From Symbiodinium kawagutii (Eukaryota > Sar > Dinophyceae > Suessiales > Symbiodiniaceae), in contig VSDK01023635.1 in assembly GCA_009767595.1 (NCBI GenBank), positions 108,703 to 172,702 on the forward strand: DNA of 64,000 nucleotides, read 5' to 3'. The translations under genes and the position numbers were made by a program. This document shows positions 42,941-54,186 of the stretch, one piece after another. Within the stretch, counting starts at the first letter, position 1. Each line of letters begins with the position of its first letter. Under the pieces are notes generated by a model. It did no database searches. It was not told the DNA's origin and saw nothing but the letters and a program-made list of their open reading frames with translations.

Positions 42941-43974
42941 CACCTGGACCGGGTCCTGGTCATCGAACTTGAAGGAAATGCACTCGTTGCGAAGGACCAA
43001 CGTGGCCTGGGGCTGAGCTATTGCAGTCACCCATGGCCCTCCATGGAAAGTTATGTAGACCTGTTGTAATAGACTTGATTGAGTTTGCCTAAGCCGGTTT
43101 GATGTTTCTTGTGTTGTTGATCCTCTTCTGCAGCAACATGGTGTGCATCGGCCCTGGGCACACGGAATTTCAATTGCTTCTTTAGAGCCTTGCTGGTTCT
43201 CAATCCTGGTTATCGGCCATGGGTATCATTGGAGGCCAGCACTCACTGACCTTGGTTTCTTCCCATGGGAACCGCTGGCCTGAATAAAAGCAGCCAGGCT
43301 TGCCCCCGGCCCCGAGGCTGCATAGCAATCAGCCTGAACAAAGCCAACACTGCGCACCTGAACGAAAAACCAACCACACCCAGCCACTTTAGAATCTGGT
43401 TGGAAATGCTACCTATACTTATATTAACCACTATTTACCATCATTCACCATGGGTCCAACCTGGCACCCAGCATCCACCCACCATCCGAGCGGCGCAAGT
43501 CTCATCCAAAGGTGTCTCCAGGTCGCTAAGTTCCTCAGCAGCTCCTGGGCACAGCCTCTGTTTCTTTGAAGCTGTGGGGCCTTCCAAATCGGGAACCCAT
43601 AAGGAAACCCATGGGGAACCCCGTAGGCAATCCATATGGGGAACCCATGGGAAACCCATAGAGCTCAAAGCTTCATCACATCATCTGAAGCACCGCGCCT
43701 TGATGGCCATCACAAACGCCCAAACTGAGATGATTTTCATTGTTGCTAGCAAAAGCCCGATCAATTCAATGCAACTAACAACTGATAAGCTACTAACTCA
43801 TGACTCAAGCCAGCTACAAAATCATAGTAGTTGATAGATGCCATCAGCCATAGTGACCCCCCCATCAACTCACGTATGTAACAATCAGCAACTACGTGCT
43901 TGAAAGCTTTTTCGCCATCTTCGGAGCGCCATCCCAGCGTGCTCCTTGCAGTACCTTCTCCACTTCCTTCAGAC
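42941..43974 (-). CDS. Four-exon gene segment, unknown protein
   Basis: Exons in transcript order: 43900-43974 (LKEVEKVLQGARWDGAPKM), 43483-43580 (TASKKQRLCPGAAEELSD), 43247-43357 (SVGFVQADCYAASGPG, FIQASGSHGKKPRS) and 42941-43060 (VYITFHGGPWVTAIAQP, LRNECISFKFDDQDPVQV). All four join in phase. The first donor is GC (CTTTCAA before GCACG) with GC repeated at the acceptor; the others are GT, two of them GTGAGT. The third intron boundary region and second intron contain GGGTTTCCCAT-type minisatellite DNA. Both gene ends are missing. I do not recognise the fold. Confidence 0.55.
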
Positions 43975-44233
43975 CTATGCGATGAGCATCACCAGTTGAT
44001 GAGGACAGACTTGTTGATCATCTATTTCTGCAGGGTTCATCACGAGGTGGAGCGTAACCAGTCATCCCAGGGTTTGAATGGGCGGAAGACATGACACTTT
44101 CTTGGCCTTCTTGTAGCATGGCCTGCCGACAACTTAGTTTAGCAATTCGTCACAAATATGTCTGCTTCGAAAAAGTTTGAGACCACCGATGAAATGAAAT
44201 GAATGCTCGTGGAGGACTCTGCTAGTGCCACCC

Positions 44234-44796
44234 TCACGCTATTGCCGCCCTTTTCCATAGCTTTGTTTCACTTTGTTGGGACCCTCGATTGGCACTTGCA
44301 CCAAATAAACCGCTTCTTGAACTATGCCAATTCTATCCATACCTTTTTCGGGGGCGTAATTTGTTTGCTACTGCATCCAACTGGATTTCTCGCAGGTCCC
44401 AAATGGCACGGCCAATAAATCGGGTATCACGAGAATTGGTCCCATGCTGGATTTCAACAATGGCTTCAGCCACCAGAATCTGGTAGATGAAGAGGAAGGT
44501 CAAGCTGGCTGAAATGTTTGCCTGCGGACCTCTGGCTACCTCCCCCATGTGCAGCTGCTTTTCTGGGCTTTGCTGCAACAGTCTGGCGCTCCATGATGCA
44601 ACCAGAATTGAGTACAGCAAGCATAAGACATTCCGGATACCTTGGAGCCACAATAGAATGCTGATGAGTGACATGATTTTACAAAAAATAGATCATTAAC
44701 CTGACGACAATACAGAAACATCATGAGAATTCTATGTGTTTTGAAGGGCCGGACCTTCAACTCATCCCAAAAGTGTTGCTCCAATACGCATTGCAG
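44234..44796 (-). CDS. Three-exon 3' end of a putative membrane protein
   Basis: Exons 44714-44796 (VLEQHFWDELKVRPFKTHR), 44343-44660 and terminal 44234-44315 (SGLFGASANRGSQQSE to TGA), phases 0/2/2 consistent and GT-AG. The first splice makes one continuous hydrophobic segment (ILMMFLILLWLQGIRNVLCL, then LLYSILVASWS). A second hydrophobic stretch is ASLTFLFIYQILVAEAI. The C-terminal tail is basic and Ser-rich. Probable upstream exons lie near 44940-45260 on the same strand (LNVLRADGSFMSVKCGLARR; VLGHLADQVRLGESTAG), separated by GGAAATCC-type minisatellite. Family not recognised. Confidence 0.5.
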
Positions 44797-45973
44797 CTTG
44801 GGATGGAGATATGAAAAACACCAAGTAGCTAATCTAAAACATCGAGAGTTTCATGCATCACCGCTACCCAACAACGAGCCCCTGCTACACCGCTACCCCT
44901 CCAAGGCCCCGGATGTTTCCAACTGAGGCATCTGCCCAGCTGTCGACTCTCCGAGCCGGACTTGATCCGCAAGGTGTCCAAGGACCTGACTGGACATGGG
45001 GTGATCCAACGATCGCCTGCGGAAAACCCATGGGACACCGCTGGTCACACCCTGGGAGGTGGTACCCAAACCCCAATAACCCAACCTTAATGAGGGGTGG
45101 ATGGTGCTTGGATGGTTAGGATTTCCCCAGATTTCCCAGGCCATGGCATTTCCCGGACCCCGGGTGCTTGGATGGCGGCCCCCCAGATTTCGCCTGGCTA
45201 AGCCGCACTTCACCGACATGAAGCTGCCATCCGCACGCAGGACATTCAGTTCTTTGCCTCATGGGCACATGCGGGAAAGGCCCAGCGGCCCAGGATTTGT
45301 AAGTGATCAAATCCCAACCGTTGGATCCCGACACTGTAAGGTTTCTTTTCCTTTGGAAAGGCAATTGGTCAAAAGGTATTGTTGTTTCTTGATAGCTATG
45401 TTCAGTCTATAGTGGCAAGGTCTTTCTGTCTGCGTTGGCCCTGCATTCGCGCTGTTGCAAACACATGGTCGGCAAAAAACCGAGCTGACTCTTCTGAGCA
45501 AACAAATTATTGATTGTCAAACATTTTGCCTAGCTGTTTGCTCCATTCTCGAAGGTGGATCCTGAACAGAATCAAGATAGACACGGTAACTCTCCTGGCT
45601 GACAGTTCCCTTCAAGGAATTTCTCCGAGTTTCCGCGTTTGGGGAGTGCGTGCTAGTCATTAGTCAGGAGACAACAGTACCGCCTTTTGAGGTGTCTAAG
45701 ACTGAAGGGGCCTGCTCCTGTTTCGTGTTTGATTCACCCTTATCATAGTTCAACCAGTTCAACCCCTAGAACAATTTGGCTAATACCACTATAGGAGATA
45801 ATCAAATTAATCAATTATCGGGTGATTGGCTCGGGGGACGGAATAGTCTGCAAAAGGACGTATACAGCCTTCACCTTTTCGACACCAAAACAATGTGACA
45901 CAAATGCTACCGTGTAACTGGCACACTGTGGCACTGCCACATTCTCTGCTAGCAAGTCATGAAAGCCAACTGA

Positions 45974-46299
45974 TCATCCTATGTTGGCAGCCAACTTTGG
46001 ACCCCCCTGTGGGAATCATGGACAACATTGGACAACCCAATCTACCCAGCCATACCCGGCCTTTCACCATCTCTCTGACAAACTCCTTCACCAACTTTTT
46101 CATCTCTGCTGAGGACTTCTTTGGTCCTGCAGAAAAAACGGTTCTGTCATTGCAAGGCAGCGCCTTCAAGTTGAGAGATGTGTTCTCTTTACTAGCGACG
46201 TATGCATATCATACGGTAATCTGTGATGCACAAACCTGGAAATATGTTTTAGTCCCAAGTTGGAAAAGCCGGTGTGGAGTGCAATAGCCATGTCCACTG
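45974..46299 (-). CDS. 3' end of a gene, Lys-rich helix
   Basis: Exon 46056-46126 has a strong acceptor (CCGTTTTTTCTGCAG) and GTATGG donor and reads PKKSSAEMKKLVKEFVREM. It joins in phase to the terminal exon 45974-46006 (GGPKLAANIG, stop). A candidate exon at 46236-46299 (VDMAIALHTGFSNLGLKHI) lies upstream, but its phase does not fit directly, so another small exon is probably missing. The Lys/Glu-rich helix could contact nucleic acid. Family not recognised. Confidence 0.48.
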
Positions 46300-46766
46300 C
46301 TGTTGGTGACCATTGCAGGGGTGGAATCCACCTTTTTAACGTGACACTTGCCATGGATACCCCAACTGCACATCCAAGTGCCAAGTATTTTCACCAGTGG
46401 TGGAGCATGAAAAACGACAATGTTTGAGAATGGGGTTATTACTATTATGCAGAACTTCACCAGCATCAAGTAAAGTGAGTGTTACTCATAGGCAATACCC
46501 AAGCATTTTACATATCATTAGCCCATTTAATCTTGATGACTATACTGGTTGATAATGGTGTCCATTAGCGGGTGATCATGGTGAAAGAAAACATCGCCAG
46601 TAGTACGGCTTTGCTTGTCATGAAAGCTGTCACACTGCCTAGATTGATGATGATTAATATATATATATATAAATACATATATATTTATATGATGATGATG
46701 CATCTTTGTTTCATACCAAATGCTTGAAATGTGATGCTAGCAGCTGCTAGCCTCCAAGCACTACGA

Positions 46767-46910
46767 TCACCGCGGTGGTCTCCCAGTGGTAGCCGACCTC
46801 GGTCCTGAGAGTTGCTCGGAGTAGCGCTGCACGGTGGTGGAGGCCATGGAGCGGAAGCTCTGAACGCTGGCGGCGCCCTCCTTAGAGACCGGTGGCCTCC
46901 CAGTTGCCGT
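46767..46910 (-). CDS. Candidate GC-rich exon, unknown
   Basis: A 48-codon frame reading TATGRPPVSKEGAASVQSF then SMASTTVQRYSEQLSG to TGA. GC3 is very high compared with its AT-rich surroundings. ACTGGGAGGCCACCG and ACTGGGAGACCACCG flank the block, suggesting a duplication. Acceptor unclear. Confidence 0.3.
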   Translation of the reverse strand, partial: TATGRPPVSKEGAASVQSFRSMASTTVQRYSEQLSGPRSATTGRPPR

Positions 46911-47642
46911 GAACCAAATGCTATAACCAAATGTTTATCTGTAACCAAATGGTTGATAATCTTGTGAGATGACGAGCATAGGAGATACAAATAAAATATA
47001 ATATATAGGTATGTGAGTATGTAGACAGAATCGGGAAGAATTCCTGTATATTCTGGCAAAATACTTGTTCATATTCAAATGCTAACATGTGGCAAATGTA
47101 CTAATATGGAACATGACTGTGTAATCCCTCCTCTCTCTCTCTCTCCCTGACGGAGTTATCAGAAAGAAAATTACACAGGCCAACCAACCAACTGCATAGA
47201 TATGCTTCACATGTGCAAATGTAGGCATATTTATCTTTATACACGGTAAAGGCAACTTGTGCACATAATATAAGAATCCTTGTATGCATGTATGCATACA
47301 CCGGTATTGCTATGCACATTCAAAGAGCAGGATACTGGTGTCACGCAAGTTCAAAGAGCATACTATATAACATGATACAAATTCATGCACGTGCGTGCAC
47401 GCATAACTGTGTATTGTAACTATATTTTAATAGATCTCTTTCTAAGCTGTGTTTCCGCGTATCATTGTTTGGCTGTTTTGCTGATCCATCCGGCCCAAGC
47501 AAAATTACCCAGCATCTTTCTGAAGCTGTGTACCTCTAGATCATCAATCTCGGTGACATTGATACTACCACCAGCAAATTGATCATCGTGCTGCTGGCAA
47601 GTTTAAGATGGCGTCAACTCTGGCAGATTAACTGCGCTTCAT
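46911..47642. other. Intergenic, low complexity
   Basis: A CT run at 47128-47150 and diverged simple sequence. No exon seen. Confidence 0.5.
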
Positions 47643-47823
47643 TCAATTTACTGTACTGATGCTGCCGATAAGGCCAGCATGTTTGATAAAAAGAAACAAC
47701 TGCGCAAATGTGAGTGGCCAATTGGTTTCCGCCACTTCCGATCCAGGCTTCCCATTGCCAGCAAGCAGTTTAGGTGGTACGGCAAGGGGAATACCCTTCC
47801 CATTATAACTCATCATCGAATCG
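47643..47823 (-). CDS. Candidate terminal exon, unknown
   Basis: After the acceptor GAGAAAATACAG the frame reads SMMSYNGKGIPLAVPPK, LLAGNGKPGSEVAETNW, FAQLFLFIKHAGLIGS to TGA at 47643-47645. 60 codons of mixed composition. The plus strand is partly open. No family recognised. Confidence 0.42.
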
Positions 47824-48232
47824 CTGTATTTTCTCCTACAATCTCTAACTGCCAAAGACCATATCATTGTAATTATTGCTTGCTGCTGTAAATGTGGCAC
47901 CCCTCTGGTGCAAGTCGCACGACTCTGCTCACAGCTGGTGGGAGTCTCTTGCAGCCATCAAATTTTGACACAAGAAACTCTAGCACTGTAGCAGCCTAGC
48001 CACCCCAAAAGGAGGTCATCCTTCACAAGGTTTGAAATCATAAGCCGTTAAAAACAAGGCCATTGGTTGACTAGTATATTATATATGTAATTAACCACTA
48101 GTACTATAAAAACATCTGCAAAGAAAGCCACCAGCATTACCAACTAATATTTCCCCATGTTTCCAGCTACCATGATATACTATTGGTTGGGGTTGGTTAC
48201 CTATTATAATGTAAACTGGAAGCAAAGGCTTT

Positions 48233-48334
48233 TGGTTGGTGGTTGAACCACCCCTTTGAAAAAAATAGAAGTCAACCAACCATTTGTTACTAATCACTAG
48301 CGAAAATAAAAAACGTCAATCAAACCACCAACCA
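48233..48334. mobile_element. Miniature element family B (most complete copy)
   Basis: 102 bp: TGGTTGGTGGTTGAACC ... CAATCAAACCACCAACCA. Interior GTCAACCAACCATTTG and AATCACTAGCGAAAATAAA. Confidence 0.75.
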
Positions 48335-48436
48335 GTAGTTGCTTAACCCTAAGTTGGTTGGAGTTGTTATCCCGTACTATCGACTTTATTAACCACGGCT
48401 TTGTCAACTCTGGAGGTATTCTCCCCTAGTGGATAA

Positions 48437-48498
48437 ACAGCTGGTTTCTACCATTGTTTTTTAGGGTTGGTTACCTACTATAAAGCTAACTGAAAGGG
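48437..48498. mobile_element. Hairpin miniature element family D, truncated copy
   Basis: Retains the loop CAGCTGGTTTCTACCATTG and the right arm TTGGTTACCTACTATAAAG; the left arm is lost. A second fragment of the right arm lies at 48189-48224. Confidence 0.65.
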
Positions 48499-48513
48499 TA
48501 GGGTAGGGTAACT

Positions 48514-48624
48514 TCATGCAGGGATGACCGGGTCCCTAGGTCCTCCACCCCGGGCGAAGCCGCTTCGCCCAGCATCCGACCGACCGGAGCGTGCTGACAA
48601 CGGAGGGTCGACAGGGGCAGCTGC
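48514..48624 (-). CDS. Candidate terminal exon, Gly/Arg/Pro-rich
   Basis: The acceptor GTCACCCGTCCACAG is followed by AAAPVDPPLSARSGRSDAG and FARGGGPRDPVIPA to TGA. High GC3. The plus strand carries a 141-codon frame over 48524-48949, but its second half is AT-rich and unconvincing. No upstream exon recognised. Confidence 0.42.
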   Translation of the reverse strand, partial: AAAPVDPPLSARSGRSDAGRSGFARGGGPRDPVIPA

Positions 48625-50339
48625 CTGTGGACGGGTGACGGTTATGTGGATACGTGCAGGGTTCTTCACACAGGGAACTCCCCATATTTTTGGTTCATCG
48701 CTATCAACGACTAATATAGAGGATGATTTCAAGGTCCCCTACTTTGAGATATGGCTTTCGCAAATAAGGGTCGGTGGTCAATATGGGGCCCCCAAATGCC
48801 CCCGGTTTCTGATTCAATTCTTGGTGATTTATAATTGTACGAGTACAAGCGGCGAGGTTGAGTACCATCACCCGGAGAAAAGTAACATCACCCGCATGGC
48901 ACAGCGATTTGGAGCAAAGTCCCATGACCCGGAGAGAGAAGTCCCATGACCCATAGCCAATCCCAATGGCACAGTGTGCCTGAGCGGCTGTCGTATGTTA
49001 AAAACAATGTGCACAGTCTTGTATAAATGATCCATGGTCATTCATCATGGTTAAGGATGTTTTTACAAAGATCAATGACAACTTATGATGGGCAACAATG
49101 GTCCATGCCAGTCCTGATGCTCAATGATGGTTGATGGGGATTCATGATGGTCAATGATTGCTGCTGCTGATGATGATGATCATGAGGATGATGTTGTTGA
49201 TGATGATGTTGATGTTGATGAAAAAGGCGACGATTAGGGATGGAAAATTAATTTGTAATGGGCAATGTGTGGCAATAAGAGTGAGTGGTGATTGATGATT
49301 GCCAACAACTATGGCCAATGATGATGAATCCCGATCAATGATGATAGACTAAGGGTTTTTGATACGGGTGATACGGTGATTCCATGATGCTGACAGGATA
49401 CGGTTGGTAGTGATATGTGTGAACTGATCCTGGTCGTCGTTTGAAGGTGATACTAAAAGTGTGCTAAATGATGGTTCGTAATGGTGCGTACTGATGGCAG
49501 TAATAGTGGCAGTTCATGGCAGCAGTAATGGTGGTTCAATGTGTTTTCTTTTTTGCCTGGGCTTCCCACAGTTTGCCCAACAGCACGGAAACGCAAGGGT
49601 TCAATGGTTGATTGATTCATTCATTCTGAGAAATGGTTGCGTATAAATGATTAATTGTAGTCTAAGGTATTGTCTGTTATTGTGGTTGACAAAGGTTCGT
49701 GATGATGAATGAGTACTCAATGACTCAATGGTTGATCTGCGTCTAGTGCATCATGAATTGTAATCAACAACTTGGGTGGGTGGGTGGTGACCACAGTAAT
49801 GGTTCAGGATGATTGCTTGCAACTGACCAATGCGGAATGCATACTGTACAGCAACTCCTCATATCAGTAACATGCTTTTGATGGTTGCCGAATACCAAGG
49901 CTTTGCCAATAAGTTGATGATGCAGCGATAAATGGACATCGATGATTCTTTTTTTTTTCTCCCCACACCTTTTTACTGCTGGCGAGGTCCGGGGTGTGGT
50001 CCGCCACCTTTGGTGGACTGACCTGGCCTAACCACGCAGGGGCAAGGCACTTGGCGCCGCGCTCCCGCTGTGTGATGATTCTTCATAATTAATAATAGTT
50101 CGAACCATCAAACTGTGACAATTAGAATGGAAACTGCCCAATCATTCCGAATCAGTTAAACATTTAACAGCCGATCTACAAATCTGATTATATAATTGGT
50201 TTCAAGAATCTCCTTTGAATTTCTACCATTTGGTTGGGCCATTTCTTGTAGGTCCAAATCGCTCCCCCTTTGAAGGGGTTTATGGATACCCCTGGCTCCA
50301 AACCGCTCCCTCCTAACCACCAGCCAAACAATTTAGACA
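48625..50339. other. Intergenic, ATGATGG-rich low complexity
   Basis: GATGATG and TGGTTGATG words dominate 49040-49550. A GC-rich patch at 49985-50080 contains the inverted pair GGTCCGCCACC / GGTGGACTGACC. No gene seen. Confidence 0.45.
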
Positions 50340-50712
50340 AAAGGATCCCATCGAAAGATGTGGCCCAGGTGGGCAGTTTCGGCTCCCCAGTTGCGGCCTT
50401 GTCTGCTGACTTCCGGCTTTCCACGACTTTCTGCGGAGGTGATGTTCTTTCATCCTCACCTTCAAGGCATTTTCAAGGTCCAATCGACACTGCATGGAAA
50501 ATGGCAGGGGAAGATGACGGAAAATGATAAGTTGTGCCTTGAAATTTGAATCATGGCTAGTCTTAGGCTTGTTGGCTGTACAGTTCACCTCCCTGTGTCC
50601 AGTTGTGGTTTCACCGCCGCTGTATGGCAACGATTCCAAATCCAGTACTCCAGGGCTTGGGCTGGTGACCTTTGCAACTGCCCCTCTTTTGTGTGGCCAT
50701 CTGTTCTGGGCG
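50340..50712 (-). CDS. Three-exon gene segment, unknown protein
   Basis: Exon 50615-50712 follows TTCAACTTCTAG (PRTDGHTKEGQLQRS, ALEYWIWNRCHTAA) and ends at GTGAAA. Exon 50460-50489 is only 30 bases, with acceptor TTTTCCATGCAG and donor GTGAGG (CRLDLENALK). Exon 50340-50430 follows ATCACCTCCGCAG (KVVESRKSADKAATGEP, LPTWATSFDGILL); its 3' end is uncertain. All joins are phase 0. The plus strand at 50524-50766 is open and hydrophobic, but the splice signals favour the minus strand. Family not recognised. Confidence 0.5.
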
Positions 50713-51102
50713 CTAGAAGTTGAACGAGGACATGTACTGCTCAAAGAAGAGTTGAACCAACAATAAGCTGGCTGTTTCTTGGAAATCAGCACCAGGACCA
50801 TCCAGGACCCAAGGAGTGACACATACGGAAGAGATTGCATGAGATTGCAGATAGCCCCAAACTTGAAGGGCTGTAAATATACTATAGATGGTGAATTAAC
50901 AATGTTAAGGTATGCTTACATCAAAAGTGCGCTGCTCATTGGCCGATATTTACTACTACATGTAGATACTAAGACTATGAACTGCAAAAAACATCACCCA
51001 TTATCAACCACTACGGCCACGTTCCAAGACGGCATGCAAGATGATTCAAAGCATTGAGCCCTTCAAGGGTCCTACTTGTAGATCTTTTCTTTGAATATGA
51101 AC

Positions 51103-51204
51103 CTACAAGCTGGGCCCCCCTAGTTATAAGTTGATTAATAAGCCATAACTGGTAGTTACCCTAGTTATAACCCAAGTTAGCTAACTAAGGGGCCCACCTT
51201 GTAG
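51103..51204. mobile_element. Miniature element family F (complete copy)
   Basis: 102 bp with inverted termini CTACAAGCTGGGCCCCCCTA and TAAGGGGCCCACCTTGTAG. Interior GGTAGTTACCCTAGTTATAA. No clear target duplication. Confidence 0.75.
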
Positions 51205-51451
51205 AATCTAGGTTACGTGGTGTGGTTGGGGTCTCTTTGCACTGCTTACTTGATTGGACAATGGTTCACGAAACGTGGCATGCTGAGGTGGTGATGGTTT
51301 TTCACATCTGCTGAGGTGTTCAACGTTCCGAGGAACGTTGGAAGATTCGTTCCAAATGTCAGAAATCAACATCCACCACAATGAAAGACAAAGTAAATCG
51401 CTATGCGATGTTTGATGATTTTTGCCTCTAATACTTACTGCAGTCTCACTA

Positions 51452-51643
51452 TCAGTTGCCCTTGAGGTTTCGCTGCGTGGCTGCAGCTGTTCGAATGTCC
51501 CCAGTGAGTTCGGTCTTCCCTGGGCCTCCATTGTGCACCAGGCACGCTCTGGGATCTAGAGCTGCCGGTGCCTGGCACAGCCGTTGCACCAGTCTGGTCT
51601 CGCCATGCCAAGCGCCATGAGGCTTGGCAGTTGCCCATCCCAT
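51452..51643 (-). CDS. Small ORF or terminal exon, unknown
   Basis: From ATG at 51643: GWATAKPHGAWHGETRL, LCQAPAALDPRACLVHNGG, then LTGDIRTAAATQRNLKGN and TGA. 63 codons, GC-rich third positions. The true exon may begin after CTGCCAAG at about 51616. Two other frames are open for shorter distances. Not recognised. Confidence 0.42.
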   Translation of the reverse strand: MGWATAKPHGAWHGETRLVQRLCQAPAALDPRACLVHNGGPGKTELTGDIRTAAATQRNLKGN

Positions 51644-51703
51644 ATGTATCAATCCCGAAGGGGTGAGTCAGACAGCGGAACCTGAGTTGCAACTGCCAAA
51701 AAC

Positions 51704-52077
51704 GATACAGTGGGTGTGTGATGGTTTGATCATGATCGGGATGCCTTCATCTATGGGTGGTCCCGGCTTTTTGATTGCAAGAACTTTTGAATTTATCCAG
51801 TTCTGAGTTGCTGTAAGTTTGCTGCATCTTAATGTGACGGAACAAATTCAACCGAAACACATCAACCATGCCCAACCACAAATTTTGATGTGCTATAATA
51901 TGTGCCAAATGTGAAACGTGTTGCCTTTTCTTGCTCCTGCCCTTCCAGTTGGGCTTTTTCGGCAGTGCTGCACCACTGCTAAATCTGAACGGGATTGGGT
52001 TGCGGCTCAATTCAAGCATCTGAAGTGATTAGATCGTCAAGCTATGTTAAATTGAGCTTTGAGATCTTATTCTGCAG
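51704..52077. other. Intergenic
   Basis: No exon recognised; ends in the acceptor of the next candidate. Confidence 0.4.
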
Positions 52078-52274
52078 CTTCATCCGCTGCACACTTGAAA
52101 TTTCCGCATCAAACCACTCAACACATCTCCAACGTCCGCCTGCTGCAAGGTCTGGAATACTTTGGGGTCTTGACCGCGCAAATCTGCCAAGTTCAAGACC
52201 TGGAGCTATGCGCACGCTTGCAAGATCTGGCACCGGAGCTTTGGCTGCGGCAACCACCAACCGGTCGAGATTAA
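52078..52274 (+). CDS. Candidate exon (plus strand), Leu-rich helix
   Basis: The acceptor GATCTTATTCTGCAG is followed by SSAAHLKFPHQTTQHISN, LLQGLEYFGVLTAQICQ and LARLQ-like Leu repeats (DLELCARLQDLAPELW) to TAA. The minus strand is equally open (VVAAAKAPVPDLASVRIAPG) with its own acceptor GGTTGCCGCAG, so strand is undecided. Confidence 0.35.
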
Positions 52275-52526
52275 TACAGTGCGGTCGATTAATACAGTTC
52301 GATCTACCACGGAACCTTTCAACAACAAGTGCTTCTATGATGGATGTTGGAAATAAGTAGTTTCGCTCGTCATCTTAATCAGCATGCCCAGTAGGTTGAT
52401 AATATTCCGTTATGTTCGCCATCCGACAAAGTGAAGAACTGGCTGCGGTTTGGTGAGTTATCCCACTGGTTGCTCACCTATCAATCTGGATCAAAATTGA
52501 TCAAAATGCTGGTTGTGTAGCTTCAG

Positions 52527-52719
52527 GTCAGGGACTACCAAGTTGGGTAACACTAAACATGATTACCTCAACGCTGCCTTGGGGACCGGCGATGCACCAC
52601 CAAGCTCGCTGATCCAACAGCCGTTCGCGGCTCCAATGGCTTGGGGGCCGTTCCCCACCGGGTTTTCAATTGGGGGCAGTGTAATGGATCGAAGTGACGT
52701 GTTCAGTTTCTTATTTTGA
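52527..52719 (+). CDS. Candidate terminal exon (plus strand), unknown
   Basis: After the acceptor TGTGTAGCTTCAG it reads SGTTKLGNTKHDYLNAALG, PSSLIQQPFAAPMAWGPFP and GGSVMDRSDVFSFLF to TGA at 52717-52719. 64 codons of mixed composition with GC-rich third positions. Opposite strand interrupted. Upstream exon not identified. Confidence 0.5.
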
Positions 52720-53101
52720 GTTTATCTAAATAATTGGGTTTATGAATCCAATGACAATCAAGTACAGGGAAGCTAGCCAGCTATAGGGGTACACCATTGT
52801 TGGACAAAACCATGTGGATTTCCCATTGTAGGTCAACAATGGCTTCCGAGAAAGCCACAAGAGACAGGGTATTCTTTAGATCTCCCCGACAAGCTTTTTC
52901 TCAACGAGAATCAATCGCATGGAAAACGTTGGCCGCCGGGGCAGACTGTCTGCCACTGCCGGCAGCCTAAAACAAACCAAGATTTCTGTCCCGACAGGCT
53001 GGACTTAGAACGCGGTCGACATTTTCAAATCGTTCCTGTGCAGATTGTGCACATACCCAACTAAAAATAATTCCATAAATCAATGCATATCACCGTTCCA
53101 G

Positions 53102-53220
53102 GATCTGAAAGTAATGCTGTCCGAATGCTGGCCAACCCAATCAAAGGTCTGACCAATCTTGAAACAGATTCGGAACTTGCAGCGTGCGTTCACTCATGCA
53201 GTGGGATGGAAAAAACAACG
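53102..53220 (+). CDS. Candidate exon (plus strand), unknown
   Basis: The acceptor TATCACCGTTCCAG is followed by SESNAVRMLANPIKGLTN and ETDSELAACVHSCSGME. The 3' end is unclear; the frame stays open to 53466 but becomes repeat-like after about 53340. Confidence 0.35.
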
Positions 53221-53371
53221 ATTTCTTACAGTAATTATCCAAACAAACTTTGCCATACCATGATGACATGTGGCAGTGGGTCACTACCCTGCAAACCCCC
53301 CAGTGAACACCCAGTAAATGACCAAACTACTTATTCTACGTGGAATGGAATGTTCATAAAACCAGTTTGGA

Positions 53372-53443
53372 GGCTGTTGGCAATGACCCATAGCCATGTG
53401 ATGCGATGGCTGTTGGCAATGACCCATAGCCATCTGATGCCAC
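53372..53443 (+). repeat. 36-bp tandem duplication
   Basis: GGCTGTTGGCAATGACCCAT starts at 53372 and again at 53408; the two 36-bp copies are nearly identical. Confidence 0.9.
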
Positions 53444-53743
53444 AAGTGAAAGGCCACGCGATCTGAAAATGCAAAGGAATGTCCATGAATCAGGATCCCA
53501 CTCCAGCATCAATTCGGTGCCGTTACCCGAGTAAAGAATCATCAGCTTTGATGGACTCTTTTTTGATGATCACCCCCCAGCTCACTTGATGGCCTCATGC
53601 GAAAATCCACCAGAAACTGTGGTCTCAAACACCAGCCTATCAATGTGGGAGGAATCCCTTGTGATGCTTTTCTGTGATACCTCTGGGCTCATCTAACGTC
53701 CAGCGGCGTTCTAAGACCAGCGCTTAAGCCCGCACAGCACTGC

Positions 53744-54028
53744 TCAACAGTGCCGGGCAGCTGGACATCTTAAATAGGCCTGGCAGGAACCAGTACGCAT
53801 CTCACGTAACCACTGTGACGCTTCCGTGGGTAGCAAGTCAGCTACAGCCACCAGTCGCAACAGTTGGGCTCGATGCTCAGCTCCTAATCCAGTTCCTGAG
53901 CGCAGTGAGTTCACAACCATCCCTAAGGGTTCGATGGGCTGTTGGGGATGGTTGATCCCCAGTGGTTGATGCCAAGAGATGCTAAAGAGCCGCATGAGTT
54001 CAGGACATGACTTAGAAACCGGAGCCAT
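53744..54028 (-). CDS. 94-codon ORF, unknown
   Basis: From ATG 54028 to TGA 53744. The central part (NSLRSGTGLGAEHRAQLLRL, VAVADLLPTEASQWLREM) looks like a real helical protein segment with GC-rich third positions; the N-terminal third is weaker. It may be a single-exon gene or an exon starting after CATCCCCAACAG. Not recognised. Confidence 0.45.
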   Translation of the reverse strand: MAPVSKSCPELMRLFSISWHQPLGINHPQQPIEPLGMVVNSLRSGTGLGAEHRAQLLRLVAVADLLPTEASQWLREMRTGSCQAYLRCPAARHC

Positions 54029-54186
54029 GGATGCATAAGAATTAGGTAATAATCCTTGGAAATTGCTGTCTCTAACAAGTATGGTGGAACGAGAACAAAC
54101 AATCTCATGTAGCGAAACTGGCTACTCTGCAATATAGACTTGACCGAAATGTTACAGTGATGCTAATCGGTTGCCAATAGTACTTA

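Noticed and set aside
43265-43834. 189-codon plus-strand ORF
   Set aside because: It covers, in antisense, two phased minus-strand exons and an intronic minisatellite; no splice or domain support of its own.
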